This document shows positions 23,963 through 34,866 of a stretch of DNA of 64,000 nucleotides, piece after piece; position 1 is the stretch's first letter, and every line of letters begins with the position of its first letter. The translations under genes and the position numbers were made by a program. The notes beneath the pieces were generated by a model. It had not been told where the DNA came from and did not search any database. It saw only the letters and a program-made list of their open reading frames with translations. The DNA lies in the NCBI GenBank assembly GCA_900660155.1, contig CABFPE010000740.1:206640-270639 (forward strand), read 5' to 3'. Origin of the DNA: Hofstenia miamia. Its lineage: Eukaryota; Xenacoelomorpha; Acoela; Hofsteniidae.

Positions 23963-25025
23963 TGTAACATCCTCTACCAGGCATCATTACTATTTATCTT
24001 TTGTTACTGCATAACACTAGTCTTAGTTTTGCAGGTAGGGATTTACTTAATTAGATACTGCTTTTAGCTTTTGTTTCTATTAACACAATGTAACTAGATT
24101 TAACTGTTCACTATTTAGGTGATGAAGCCATGCAGCAATTTCTCCAATGATTGATAATGGGCATCTGCCCAAAGCGGATCTCCACATTCAGTTCCACCAA
24201 TCCTTCAATGTTCCATTTGGTTGAGTTCCACATCTCAGCTCATCAATAAAATTTATGTGTACCTTATCCTAGCTCAGTGCATACTCAAGACATGAAACAA
24301 TTCAACTTAAAATCTATTTTGTTTGCAACCTGAGTTGTTACTAGCTGCTTAAATAATATTACATGTAGCCATTACCAAAATATATTGGCTTGAATAAATG
24401 TATTAGTATTGAGCAGGTTCCTAACCTACATTTATAAATTAATACATGTTCAGTCACTTTATTGGTCATTTATGGGTCACTAATTTGGATCTAAAATGAT
24501 ATTAATATATTTCCTAGGTTTCAGTTATCCAACCATTTGTTCAAAGTTAATTATTTTAATACATGTATTAAATGATCACTAGTCAGCTAACTGAGAGAAA
24601 AACTCCTACACCTAACCTATGTGCACTTTCAAAGTCTGGCACAGAGACCCTTGAATTGTTCTCTATGATGGATCCAGACTAATACTAAACACCACTTGAT
24701 TAGCTCAACATCATCTTAAATAATCAAATCATTATAGTAGAACAAAATAAGAATTCCAAATAAAATTCTTTATCAATTGCTTACAATGTTTAGTTCCTAT
24801 TTATAGTAAATATAGAAAAGTACCTGTTGATTTCAAATTTAAACAGTTCATCTGCCAAGGTGGCAGCTAAAAATAATGGAAGTGATTTTGCCCCTCATTT
24901 TGCCAAAAGTATTATTATAGACCAATACTAATTTCTTATTTTTGACACATATTGTTTCTTGGTTGCATAATACAAATAAATCTAAATTAATCTAATTGAT
25001 CTAAATACAATATTTTTAATCATCA
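23963..25025 (-). repeat. Solo LTR, family A
   Basis: Full-length homologue (1063 bases) of the LTR at 7891-8959, same orientation; begins TGTAACATCCTCTACCAGGC on the plus strand and ends at AATCATCA. It lies between an opposite-orientation LTR and the Polinton polymerase remnant, with no convincing target duplication. Most CpGs seen in the copies at 7.9 and 28.3 kb are TpG or CpA here, suggesting greater age or stronger methylation. Confidence 0.75.
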
Positions 25026-26305
25026 TTCCTTCAATCTTATTCTCGACTTTGCTCAATGTTTGCAGCTTTTTGGAATATTATTTGGATGATGCTATAATTT
25101 CTCTCTCTAATTTCTGGATGTAAACATACCAAAACTCCATACAAAAAACATTCACTTGATTCACCAGTATTTGGGTTTACCAAAAAGTTGTTATGTTTTA
25201 AGTAATCAGGTAGTGGGATAAATGTNCAATGATTGATAATGGGCATCTGCCCAAAGCGGATCTCCACATTCAGTTCCACCAATCCTTCAATGTTCCATTT
25301 GGTTGAGTTCCACATCTCAGCTCATCAATAAAATTTATGTGTACCTTATCCTAGCTCAGTGCATACTCAAGACATGAAACAATTCAACTTAAAATCTATT
25401 TTGTTTGCAACCTGAGTTGTTACTAGCTGCTTAAATAATATTACATGTAGCCATTACCAAAATATATTGGCTTGAATAAATGTATTAGTATTGAGCAGGT
25501 TCCTAACCTACATTTATAAATTAATACATGTTCAGTCACTTTATTGGTCATTTATGGGTCACTAATTTGGATCTAAAATGATATTAATATATTTCCTAGG
25601 TTTCAGTTATCCAACCATTTGTTCAAAGTTAATTATTTTAATACATGTATTAAATGATCACTAGTCAGCTAACTGAGAGAAAAACTCCTACACCTAACCT
25701 ATGTGCACTTTCAAAGTCTGGCACAGAGACCCTTGAATTGTTCTCTATGATGGATCCAGACTAATACTAAACACCACTTGATTAGCTCAACATCATCTTA
25801 AATAATCAAATCATTATAGTAGAACAAAATAAGAATTCCAAATAAAATTCTTTATCAATTGCTTACAATGTTTAGTTCCTATTTATAGTAAATATAGAAA
25901 AGTACCTGTTGATTTCAAATTTAAACAGTTCATCTGCCAAGGTGGCAGCTAAAAATAATGGAAGTGATTTTGCCCCTCATTTTGCCAAAAGTATTATTAT
26001 AGACCAATACTAATTTCTTATTTTTGACACATATTGTTTCTTGGTTGCATAATACAAATAAATCTAAATTAATCTAATTGATCTAAATACAATATTTTTA
26101 ATCATCATTCCTTCAATCTTATTCTCGACTTTGCTCAATGTTTGCAGCTTTTTGGAATATTATTTGGATGATGCTATAATTTCTCTCTCTAATTTCTGGA
26201 TGTAAACATACCAAAACTCCATACAAAAAACATTCACTTGATTCACCAGTATTTGGGTTTACCAAAAAGTTGTTATGTTTTAAGTAATCAGGTAGTGGGA
26301 TAAAT
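24147..26305. repeat. ~1.08-kb exact repeat joined by N at 25226
   Basis: 24147-25225 recurs at 25227-26305 without visible change, meeting at one N. The most economical reading is an unmerged overlap of two contigs, so LTR and polymerase pieces in this interval are counted twice in the assembly. Confidence 0.85.
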
Positions 26306-27924
26306 GTGCCAGTGTGGGTTGGACGATATTTTGCAATTCACAACCCTAGATTATTAATATTTTTAACAACCCACCCCGAACCATTGTGTGCATACATGGA
26401 AATGTAGATTGCAAGCTCATTTACCATACAAGAAAATTTTGCCTCACATAGACCTGTACAAAACACAAAAGATGGTTTGCTGGTTGGGTATATGATGACA
26501 TGTCTTTCTTCACTGCCCTCAATTCGTGCCAATTCAACTTCAGCCATCAAATATACAGCCAGGAAAATGCTTGGAGACATTATCCTTAATAATTTTTTGT
26601 AATTGACGGGTATGCCAAAGAAAATAGTGCATAAATATCAATGGCTTTTAAAGGCTGGCTTTGAAAACATGCAAAACTACCTTTACAAGCAACATTAGTC
26701 TTGAACATTTCAATAGGATTAACAGATGGTCGTGGAAATGGTNTAATTTGGATCTAAAATGATATTAATATATTTCCTAGGTTTCAGTTATCCAACCATT
26801 TGTTCAAAGTTAATTATTTTAATACATGTATTAAATGATCACTAGTCAGCTAACTGAGAGAAAAACTCCTACACCTAACCTATGTGCACTTTCAAAGTCT
26901 GGCACAGAGACCCTTGAATTGTTCTCTATGATGGATCCAGACTAATACTAAACACCACTTGATTAGCTCAACATCATCTTAAATAATCAAATCATTATAG
27001 TAGAACAAAATAAGAATTCCAAATAAAATTCTTTATCAATTGCTTACAATGTTTAGTTCCTATTTATAGTAAATATAGAAAAGTACCTGTTGATTTCAAA
27101 TTTAAACAGTTCATCTGCCAAGGTGGCAGCTAAAAATAATGGAAGTGATTTCGCCCCCTCATTTTGCCAAAAGTATTATTATAGACCAATACTAATTTCT
27201 TATTTTTGACACATATTGTTTCTTGGTTGCATAATACAAATAAATCTAAATTAATCTAATTGATCTAAATACAATATTTTTAATCATCATTCCTTCAATC
27301 TTATTCTCGACTTTGCTCAATGTTTGCAGCTTTTTGGAATATTATTTGGATGATGCTATAATTTCTCTCTCTAATTTCTGGATGTAAACATACCAAAACT
27401 CCATACAAAAAACATTCACTTGATTCACCAGTATTTGGGTTTACCAAAAAGTTGTTATGTTTTAAGTAATCAGGTAGTGGGATAAATGTGCCAGTGTGGG
27501 TTGGACGATATTTTGCAATTCACAACCCTAGATTATTAATATTTTTAACAACCCACCCCGAACCATTGTGTGCATACATGGAAATGTAGATTGCAAGCTC
27601 ATTTACCATACAAGAAAATTTTGCCTCACATAGACCTGTACAAAACACAAAAGATGGTTTGCTGGTTGGGTATATGATGACATGTCTTTCTTCACTGCCC
27701 TCAATTCGTGCCAATTCAACTTCAGCCATCAAATATACAGCCAGGAAAATGCTTGGAGACATTATCCTTAATAATTTTTTGTAATTGACGGGTATGCCAA
27801 AGAAAATAGTGCATAAATATCAATGGCTTTTAAAGGCTGGCTTTGAAAACATGCAAAACTACCTTTACAAGCAACATTAGTCTTGAACATTTCAATAGGA
27901 TTAACAGATGGTCGTGGAAATGGT
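25562..27924. repeat. ~1.18-kb near-exact repeat joined by N at 26743
   Basis: 25562-26742 recurs at 26744-27924 with about one small difference. With the join at 25226 it makes three overlapping contigs in a row. The true locus is probably about 2.3 kb shorter than shown. Confidence 0.85.
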
Positions 27925-28273
27925 ACTTGATGAACAGTAGACATGTGATGTGCTCATTGTATAAATTATCACAGCCAAAGAAAAGTTTACAAGCATAGCA
28001 TAGATGCACCTGTGTTTTTTTATGCCTATTATTTACATGCTTTTGGAGTGCTAGGGGTTTGGGGTTGGTATATTTACAGTGGTTGCATTCAAATGGAGCA
28101 GGAGTTGTAGGATTAAATATAATTAATTTGGTGAGGAGGGCAATTACTGATCTCAATCATGTTATTTTTTTTAAAATACAATTGCTTAACAAAAGTAATA
28201 ACATGCATCATTCAAATGGGAAAAGATATTGTAGCATCATCCCAAAACAAATAGCTGCAGGAATAACGTTGAA

Positions 28274-29374
28274 TGATTATAGTAATTAAAATTAGTTGTA
28301 AAAATTAGTTAATGATTCTATTCATTTTTGTAAGATGCAACTAAGCTACAATATTGTGCAAATTAAGAAAAACAGGTTAGCCAATTAAGTAAAAATTTGA
28401 CAAAGTGAAACAAGCAAAATAATGCTTACGAATGAACAGCCATATTGGCAGACGAATTATTTGAAATTCAAATCAGCAGGTACTTCTAAGATTTTAAATA
28501 AATAGCTTTGAATTTGATTAAAAAATTGATGAACAATAAATTCTTCGGAGTTTATTTTATTTACATTTCTTCATTATCTGGTTTGATTATTTAATAACAT
28601 GTTCAGCTAAGCAAGTTGTGTCGAGTAGTGGCTGGATTCCATCACGGGATCGATTCGAAGGGTCCTTGTGCCAGTCACGAAACCACACTTATGTTATGGT
28701 TAGGAGATTTTCGATTCTTGCTTAGTCTGACTATCGATCTATACATGTATGAAATAATGAAAGCCTGAAACGACTGGATAGTCAAAACCTAAGCATACAT
28801 ATCTATTCTTAATAGTAGGAGACTCGACTATAATCGACCGAATAANAATAAATGACTCTACATGTATCATTATTAAATGTAAGTATAGGGAACTGCACTA
28901 TTATTAATTAGATCACGAAGCCAGTAATTTTACGGTAATGGCTACTTTACTATTGTTTAAATGCAGTTAGTGTCAATGCCCAGTTGCTTTATTCAATCAA
29001 ATCAAAAAACACTTTACAACATTGAGTTTAAGTCAGTTACAACTTAACGTGAGTGCACACACTGAGCTAATGTAAGGTTCACATAATTAGTCCCAATTGA
29101 GCTGAGACGGTAGATGCAGTCATTGTTAATGAAGAGGAGGAACTGTGCTGTGGTGATCAGCTTTGGGCAGAGGCCCAGAGAAGAATTGAAGAGGAAATGT
29201 CACACGGCTCCATCACCTAAACAGTGATGATTATTATTCAATTAACCTAACTAGTTAACAAGAAAGGAAAAGTTTGGCAGTCTGATGATCTAGTTACTCC
29301 TCACCCGCAATTTACTGAGCAATAATCATCAATAGTGATACACGGTGCAAATAGGCCAGGTGGAGGATGTTACA
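28274..29374 (+). repeat. Solo LTR, family A, inserted in Polinton fossil
   Basis: Sense on the plus strand; starts near TGATTATAG and ends TTACA. About 1.1 kb, complete, and with many CpGs kept, so probably the youngest copy. It lies between the upstream acidic segment and the zinc-finger part of the Polinton fossil and thus postdates it. One ambiguous base at 28846 does not coincide with a duplication. Confidence 0.75.
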
Positions 29375-29940
29375 ATATGTACAAACAAAAACAAATTTGC
29401 ATTGTAAGCAACCAGTATGAAATAATATTGTCTGAATAATTTATTGAAGCATGATTTTAAATCAATAATGATTAAAAATAAAAACATATATTAGTATATA
29501 CACAATTTTTTTTCCCAATTTTAAAAAAATAATTTTAAAACTATAGTAAATACAAACAAAATGTACTCACGTGGTATTGGATGGATTTGTATGTTGACCA
29601 GACCCTTGCTGAAGACTTGTTCCAGGCTCATACCTAGCCATCATAGAGTTGACTTGAGTCTCAAAATCCTGGGACCAAGGCTCAAACTCCATGGGAGGAG
29701 AAGACACAAAAGTGTTTTCATCATCAGATGAAATGTTAAATCTAAACGCATGTCTCAACACATTGAAAAAAAATGCAATTTAATAATGTAATTAAAAAAC
29801 AAATACTTACAATTCAGGATTGAAGGGAATGTCACGGGGATCCTTGTACATATTCTCTTAGATGATTTGTGCAAATTGAGCATTCCACCCAGAAAGAAAT
29901 TCTTGAGGATTGTTGTTCATTTTACTAGAAGATTATATGT

Positions 29941-30664
29941 TAACAAATAATTGATTGAAATTTTCAAATGTGTTCTACCTTTTATAGATGCCAATTGTTT
30001 ACATTTCAAGATGTTTATGAAATAATGAACTTTAAACTTGATAAAAAGATTTCATGAAAAATAATGTACTGGTGAAAACATTAAATAAAAACATTTCACG
30101 GAAATATATAAATTAATTACTAATCAATATATCATGAATAATATATTAAGAACTCACTATATTTAAAGCAGAAAATGTCTGTGCTATCAGAAGTAAAAAA
30201 TTTTTTGATAATGCTTTGTTGTTTACATGCTGTCTACAAACAAGTGGCCTTTACATCCTCATAAATATTTGTTTATTTACCATTTTGTTATATTCCAACA
30301 ATAGATTTCATGTACTTTGTAAATATATTGGTAAAGCTGATATTTGACGAACTAAATTTTTTCGCATTTTCACAGAAAACTGTATATCTAAGAATTTTGA
30401 TACATAATCCAACAATAGATTTCATGTACCTTGTAAATATGTTGGTAAAGCTGATACTTGACTAACTAAAATTTTTGCGGATTTTCACACAATAGTTTGT
30501 TACTAAATGATTGATAATAAATCTGTCAGTTTATTGATTAAATCTATAGAAATACACCAACCTCTTGTCTAAATAAGGTAATAAAATACATATTTTAGAA
30601 AAAGGAAATGTGTGGAAATACAACCATGTAAATTGGATAGTAGTATTATTATTAGCATATATGT
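29941..30664. other. Non-coding with ~115-bp tandem pair
   Basis: Two copies of a stretch beginning CAACAATAGATTTCATGTAC lie at about 30297-30372 and 30410-30490, giving a tandem period near 113 bases. Otherwise AT-rich without recognised genes. Confidence 0.6.
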
Positions 30665-31210
30665 TTGTACATTGCCAAACATAAAAAAGTAGCCTATCAC
30701 AAAACCTCTATGTGTATAAAATTTAATAGGTACCAGTGCAATCATTCACTATTTTTTAGGAATATGACCAGCAATCAATATCTTAAACACAGCTATGAGT
30801 ATGTTTTGCATGAATTTACAGTTATCAAGCAAAAGATGGTCATTTTGAATAACATTCAAAAAATTATAAACCATGAAAATATATTGATCAGTGGGAACAG
30901 GGTTTTGCATATCCAATTTCAAGCATCTCCAGCACAATGTACCTGCAACACTTGCTGGGGTCTAAACCCTCGCATAGACATTGACACTACAAATTTCAAT
31001 TCACCTGGAGCAAGTCTACCACATACTATGGAAGCCTGTGAAATTTTAAAGAAAAATATTAATACAATTCATGTGGAAGGATTTCCAATAGACTTTGCCA
31101 TTTCAAAGATCTTTTCCCTTATTGATGGAAGCATTGAAGAAGATGATAGAGTGTCAATTTTCTTCAATCAAGGACATTTTGTGGAATATAGTTTAATATC
31201 ATGTGAATAA
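30665..31210 (+). CDS. Unrecognised ORF, 181 codons
   Basis: Uninterrupted plus-strand frame. The first ~33 residues may be intronic, since an acceptor-like TTTTTTAG precedes an in-frame ATG at about 30764. The likely product (about 150 aa) is hydrophilic, with a CTCNTCWG cysteine cluster in the middle and an acidic C-terminal half (IDGSIEEDDRVSIFFNQGHF). No membrane segments or known motifs. It sits beside the Polinton fossil and could be one of its accessory genes, a host exon, or a gene of another element. The 42-bp repeat tract follows 75 bases downstream. Confidence 0.4.
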   Translation: MYIAKHKKVAYHKTSMCIKFNRYQCNHSLFFRNMTSNQYLKHSYEYVLHEFTVIKQKMVILNNIQKIINHENILISGNRVLHIQFQASPAQCTCNTCWGLNPRIDIDTTNFNSPGASLPHTMEACEILKKNINTIHVEGFPIDFAISKIFSLIDGSIEEDDRVSIFFNQGHFVEYSLISCE

Positions 31211-31285
31211 ATGTAGATAGTTGTTGTAATGCATTGATATATATTTTTTTAAAACATAAGGGAGGAAATTAATATGTCAAGGTAA

Positions 31286-31612
31286 AAACTAAATATACCA
31301 AGGACAGAAAATAAAAACACAAGGGAAAAACTAAATATACCAAGGGCAGAAACTAAACACATAGGGGAAAAACTAAATGTACAAAGGAAGGAAAATAAAA
31401 ACTCAAGGGAAAAACTAAATGTGCCAAGGGCAGAAACTAAACACATAGGAGAGAAGCTAAATGTACCAAGGACAGAAACTAAAAACACAAGGGAAAAACT
31501 AAATGTACCAATGGCAGAAACTAAAAACACAAGGGAAAAACTAAATATACCAAGGACAGACACTAAAAACAAAAGGGAAAACTAAATCTACCAAGGACAG
31601 AAACTAAAAACA
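31286..31612 (+). repeat. 42-bp tandem repeat keeping a coding phase
   Basis: About seven to eight copies of a 42-bp unit. Because 42 is a multiple of three, a plus-strand frame stays open for 99 codons (31286-31585) as a 14-residue repeat, TKNTREKLNVPRTE, strongly charged. The minus strand is also open (31249-31572) as a hydrophobic FSFSLVFLVSVLG repeat. No start codon or splice signal was identified on the plus strand, so coding is unproven; variation between units includes conservative changes (A/T, I/V, K/R). Confidence 0.7.
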
Positions 31613-31769
31613 CGAAGCATTTCTACATTCTCTTATTGTATAATAATTAAAAGGATGTATTATTAATTTTTAAAACCAGTGATTATTTTCATTCATCCCC
31701 ACTCTTGCTAAATTTGAATGCAAATTGCATGTTAAATTAACAGTTAGGTAAAACATTGACAATTAGGCA

Positions 31770-32110
31770 ATATACCAGAATAGGTAACTCCAAATTTTTA
31801 AGAAATGATGACGTCATCAAATGTAGTTATTTATGATGATTCTAAATCTAAAAAAATTTTTGTGAACTGTTCATTATTTCAAAAGTTATTAATATTTTAA
31901 ATAAAGCATATACAATTTTATCAGCCAATCATTTTGCAGCATTCTTGTAACTTATGTTTTGCAAATAGCTGTGTAACTTTATTCTAATTCGGATTCCAAG
32001 AATCATAAACTAAATTGCCATTTCTTTGATTGTCCTTGTATGTATTTTTGAAAAACCTCATATGGTTGTTCATTAATACTAACTTGGTAAATTTGCAACT
32101 TCAATTTTTG
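31770..32110. repeat. Left terminal inverted repeat of Merlin element
   Basis: Pairs with 33375-33714 in inverted orientation. Contains a TGACGTCA palindrome (31808-31816), the CRE/ATF consensus; the right arm has the decayed TGATGTCA form. Confidence 0.85.
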
Positions 32111-32281
32111 AATAGCAGTAAGCAATGTAAAATTAACTTAAAGTTCTTTAATGAATATTGAATAGCGTGGTAAAGGATGTTTGATTTTTAAAATTTCCCA
32201 AAGATTTATTGGATTTTAATATTTTGGCGGGTACATTTCAAAGTCTAAATTCTTCCACAATTTTAAACATCATTTGCAATT

Positions 32282-33168
32282 ATGTCACACTGGCATGTAG
32301 TTACACTCTTAACTTCCAATGAAGAAGCAATTTCATTTTGCAAGTGTGAGGGCCTCTTGGTCACTAGTAGAAGATATCATGCTGCTAGTTGTCATAGGCA
32401 GATGTCTACAATTTCGAGTGCTAATCACTTGGATGGCTACCTCTTGCATTGTCCTAGATGCAAGTGCACTTGCTCTGCCCACACTGGAATCTTTTTTGTG
32501 AAGGCCAAGTTGGAGTTAAAGGTAGTTTTTGCGGTAATTTGGTACTGGATTCTGCAAGTTCCTGTCACTTGAACCGCAGATGTCTTGGGAATCAGCAAAT
32601 CCACGGCTGTAGATTGGTATAGCTTCTGTTGGGACATTTGCTCCATGGCCTTGATGAGAGCAGATATCTGCCACAAAAGTATGGAGGTCCAGATCACATT
32701 GTTCAGATTGATGAGAGTGTTATTGCATGCAGGAAATACCACCATGGCCATTTAATTCTAGAAAAGTGGGTCTTTGGAATCTACGATGTTCAGTATCAGC
32801 AGTCATTTTTGTGCTTTGTTAATGCAAGGAATCACCAGACACTGATGCCAATCATTCAGAGGAGAGTTGCTGATGGTTCCATTATCTTGACTGATAACTG
32901 GGGTGCCTACAATCATATCACCAATTTTCAGCATGGCACAGTAAACCACTTTTATCACTTTGTTGATCCTGTAACTTGAGTCACTACAAATAGAGTGGAG
33001 CCTATGTGGCCTAGACTGAAGCAGAACCTTAAGGAAATGAACAGAACGCAAATGCATATGCTTCCAAGTCATTTGGATGAATTCATGTGGTGTGAATTGT
33101 TTGCACTGCCAGGCATGGATCCATTTGATAATTTCATTCACCATGTGTGGCAGGTGTACCCTGTGTAA
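32282..33168 (+). pseudogene. Merlin transposase, decayed
   Basis: DDE transposase of the ISXO2/IS1595-like family, which cuts and pastes the element. In order: an N-terminal Cys-rich part (CPRCKCTC, about 32455), a helix-turn-helix-like stretch (ADVLGISKSTAVDW, about 32576-32617), then QIDES with the first catalytic Asp (about 32720), VFGIYDV, LTDNWGAY with the second Asp (about 32890), and TNRVEPMW with the Glu (about 32988), followed by PSHLDEFMW. Two in-frame stops (32570-32572 and 32977-32979) and one frame change near 32675 break it; the frame resumes correctly after each stop. The ending at 33168 looks native. Length of about 295 codons fits the family. Confidence 0.85.
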
Positions 33169-33374
33169 CCTTTTTCCTTTAATCAGCTCTTTTCATAGCT
33201 AATTTTCAATCAGCTCTTTTCAGAGCCACCCAGTTAATCAAAACCATTTATTATTTTGAATGAATATTACATTTAGATAAAAAGTATTAAATAATTTTTC
33301 ATTGCTATTTGAAATAAATTTAAGTACATTTACAATAGTTGATTTAATTGAGAAATATTCATTACAAACATGTT

Positions 33375-33714
33375 GTGAAATTGAAGTTGCAAATTTAACA
33401 AGTTAGTATTAATGAACAACCATCTGAGGTTTTTCAAAAATACATGCAAGGATAATCAAAGAAATGGCAATTTAGTTTATGATTCTTGGAATCTGAATTA
33501 GAATAAAGTTATGCAGCTATTTGCAAAACATAAGTTACAAGAATGCTGCAAAATGATTAGCTGATAAAATTGTATATGCTTTATTTAAAATATTAATAAC
33601 TTTTGAAATAATGAAAGGTTCACGATTTTTTTTAGATTTAGAATCAGCATAAAAAACTACGTCTGATGACATCATCATTTTTTTAAAAATTTGGAGTTAC
33701 CTATTCTGGTATAT
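33375..33714. repeat. Right terminal inverted repeat of Merlin element
   Basis: Inverted match to 31770-32110 at roughly 95%, with a few short indels near the outer end. Confidence 0.85.
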
Positions 33715-34476
33715 CGCTGATAATTATTGGTTTAGATGAAAAATTGCTGTAAGTTACAATCTGAAATAATGAATTCAAAACACTGCAAAACAAAGTTTAA
33801 TGTCTACCCAACAAAATTTTGAATGTTACAATGTAAAATAATGAGCATCTATGAATGTAAATTTTTTCACAATACCTTGTATTTAAAGGAACAATGTTTA
33901 TTGGTTATCATTAAAAGTATAAGATATCATTAAAAGTAATGTATAAAACCTCTATAAAATGATTGTAACCCAAATAGTTTATTTTAAACATGCCTTTTGA
34001 AAAGTAGTTAGTGAAATTGTGCATTACACTTTGGTCAAAACGTGAAATTGTAAATTATTTTTCCAAACAAAAGTAAAAATTAATGGTTTATGAAATTATC
34101 AAAATTAAATTTCTTTTAATTGATATTCATTTATTTATTATTATTATAATTATAAGTGGAAATAAAATATCAGTGACATATCAAATTCTTTTTTGACAAA
34201 AGTGAGTAGAACAAAATTGTCTGTAAGGTAACACATCAAAATTCCAGTTATATTTTATCAAGCATGTTTTAACTTGATTACAAATTATTAATCACTCTCA
34301 CTAGTTTTCTAATCACAGAGTTGGTTGTTAATTTATTCACCATGACACCATGTATGAAATCTAATGTGTTTTTCAAAGTATGTGGAAATGCTTACAACAG
34401 CATTTACTATATTAAAGAAATGTTAATTTTATTGGATAAAAAATTATATGTAATCACAGTATGATATTCTAAGGAA
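33715..34476. other. No feature recognised
   Basis: AT-rich, CpG-poor stretch between the Merlin element and the next ORF. Confidence 0.4.
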
Positions 34477-34866
34477 ATGCTTTCCTGTCTCCCACACAAC
34501 ATTCAGAAAGCTTTCAACTGGTATGAATGCAATTTCCATCACATTGCATTTACAGAAGGAAACCTAACAAATGAACAAATGATGATTTTTATTGAATCTC
34601 TGAATTTATCATGTAGAAAGGAAACAGTATTTTGGGCATTTGACAGAATGAACTGTGAGTTCTTAAGTTGTTTAATTTCTCAACCCATGGAAAATTTACT
34701 TGATTATGGTTATCAATACCCACAAAACTATGAAAACTCTACAGACCATATAAAAAACTATTATAAATTTGTACGCCAAATGAACACACCACAAGGTATA
34801 TTATTATCTCCATTTACTAATAATAATCATTGTAAATTTAATAAATTTGTTGTGAAACCATTGTAG
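34477..34866 (+). CDS. Unrecognised ORF, 129 codons
   Basis: Uninterrupted plus-strand frame starting MLSCLPHNIQKAFNWYECNF and ending KFVVKPL. Mixed, soluble-looking composition with five cysteines in the first ~60 residues and many Asn, Tyr and Phe; no membrane segment or known motif. Intact reading in such AT-rich DNA (chance ORFs are short here) suggests recent coding function or a young element. It could belong to the Polinton-rich neighbourhood or be a host exon; neither is shown. Confidence 0.4.
   Translation: MLSCLPHNIQKAFNWYECNFHHIAFTEGNLTNEQMMIFIESLNLSCRKETVFWAFDRMNCEFLSCLISQPMENLLDYGYQYPQNYENSTDHIKNYYKFVRQMNTPQGILLSPFTNNNHCKFNKFVVKPL

Larger units (their letters stand above)
25026..29940 (-). 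mobile_element. Polinton/Maverick-like DNA polymerase B fossil (N-terminal part)
   Basis: Reading on the minus strand: a short acidic upstream segment (about 29930-29567, containing WSQDFETQVNSMMARYE), an LTR inserted into the following intron-like stretch (28274-29374), two C2H2 zinc fingers (about 28156-27960), a domain with VIIYPTSKPSFVF..ISMYAHNGSGW (27762-27520, repeated at 26580-26338 by the assembly), and the segment FIPLPDYLKHNNFLVNPNTG with CFLYGVLVCLHPEI (25.0-25.3 kb), typical of Polinton polymerase proteins. The polymerase core is not present. It is broken, with at least a few breaks; homologous in layout to the plus-strand fossil at 44.1 kb but strongly diverged, so the two are different lineages. 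Confidence 0.75.
31770..33714 (+). mobile_element. Merlin (ISXO2-like) DNA transposon
   Basis: Terminal inverted repeats of about 340 bp (31770 to about 32110 and about 33375 to 33714) start ATATACCAGAATAGG and are around 95% identical. They flank a transposase reading frame with the ISXO2-like DDE domain. Inverted repeats this long are unusual for Merlin, whose ends are commonly shorter. A matching 8-9 bp target duplication was not evident (AATTAGGCA left, CGCTGATAA right), so the exact outer ends are uncertain. Confidence 0.85.

Noticed and set aside
23963-25025. The ~1.06-kb repeat as a Polinton terminal inverted repeat
   Set aside because: Three copies touch Polinton pieces, but the copy at 7.9 kb abuts a clear retroelement primer-binding site with TG..CA ends, so it is an LTR.
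31249-31572. Minus-strand 107-codon hydrophobic repeat protein
   Set aside because: It is the antisense of a 42-bp repeat; the periodic hydrophobic pattern follows from the unit, with no start or splice support.
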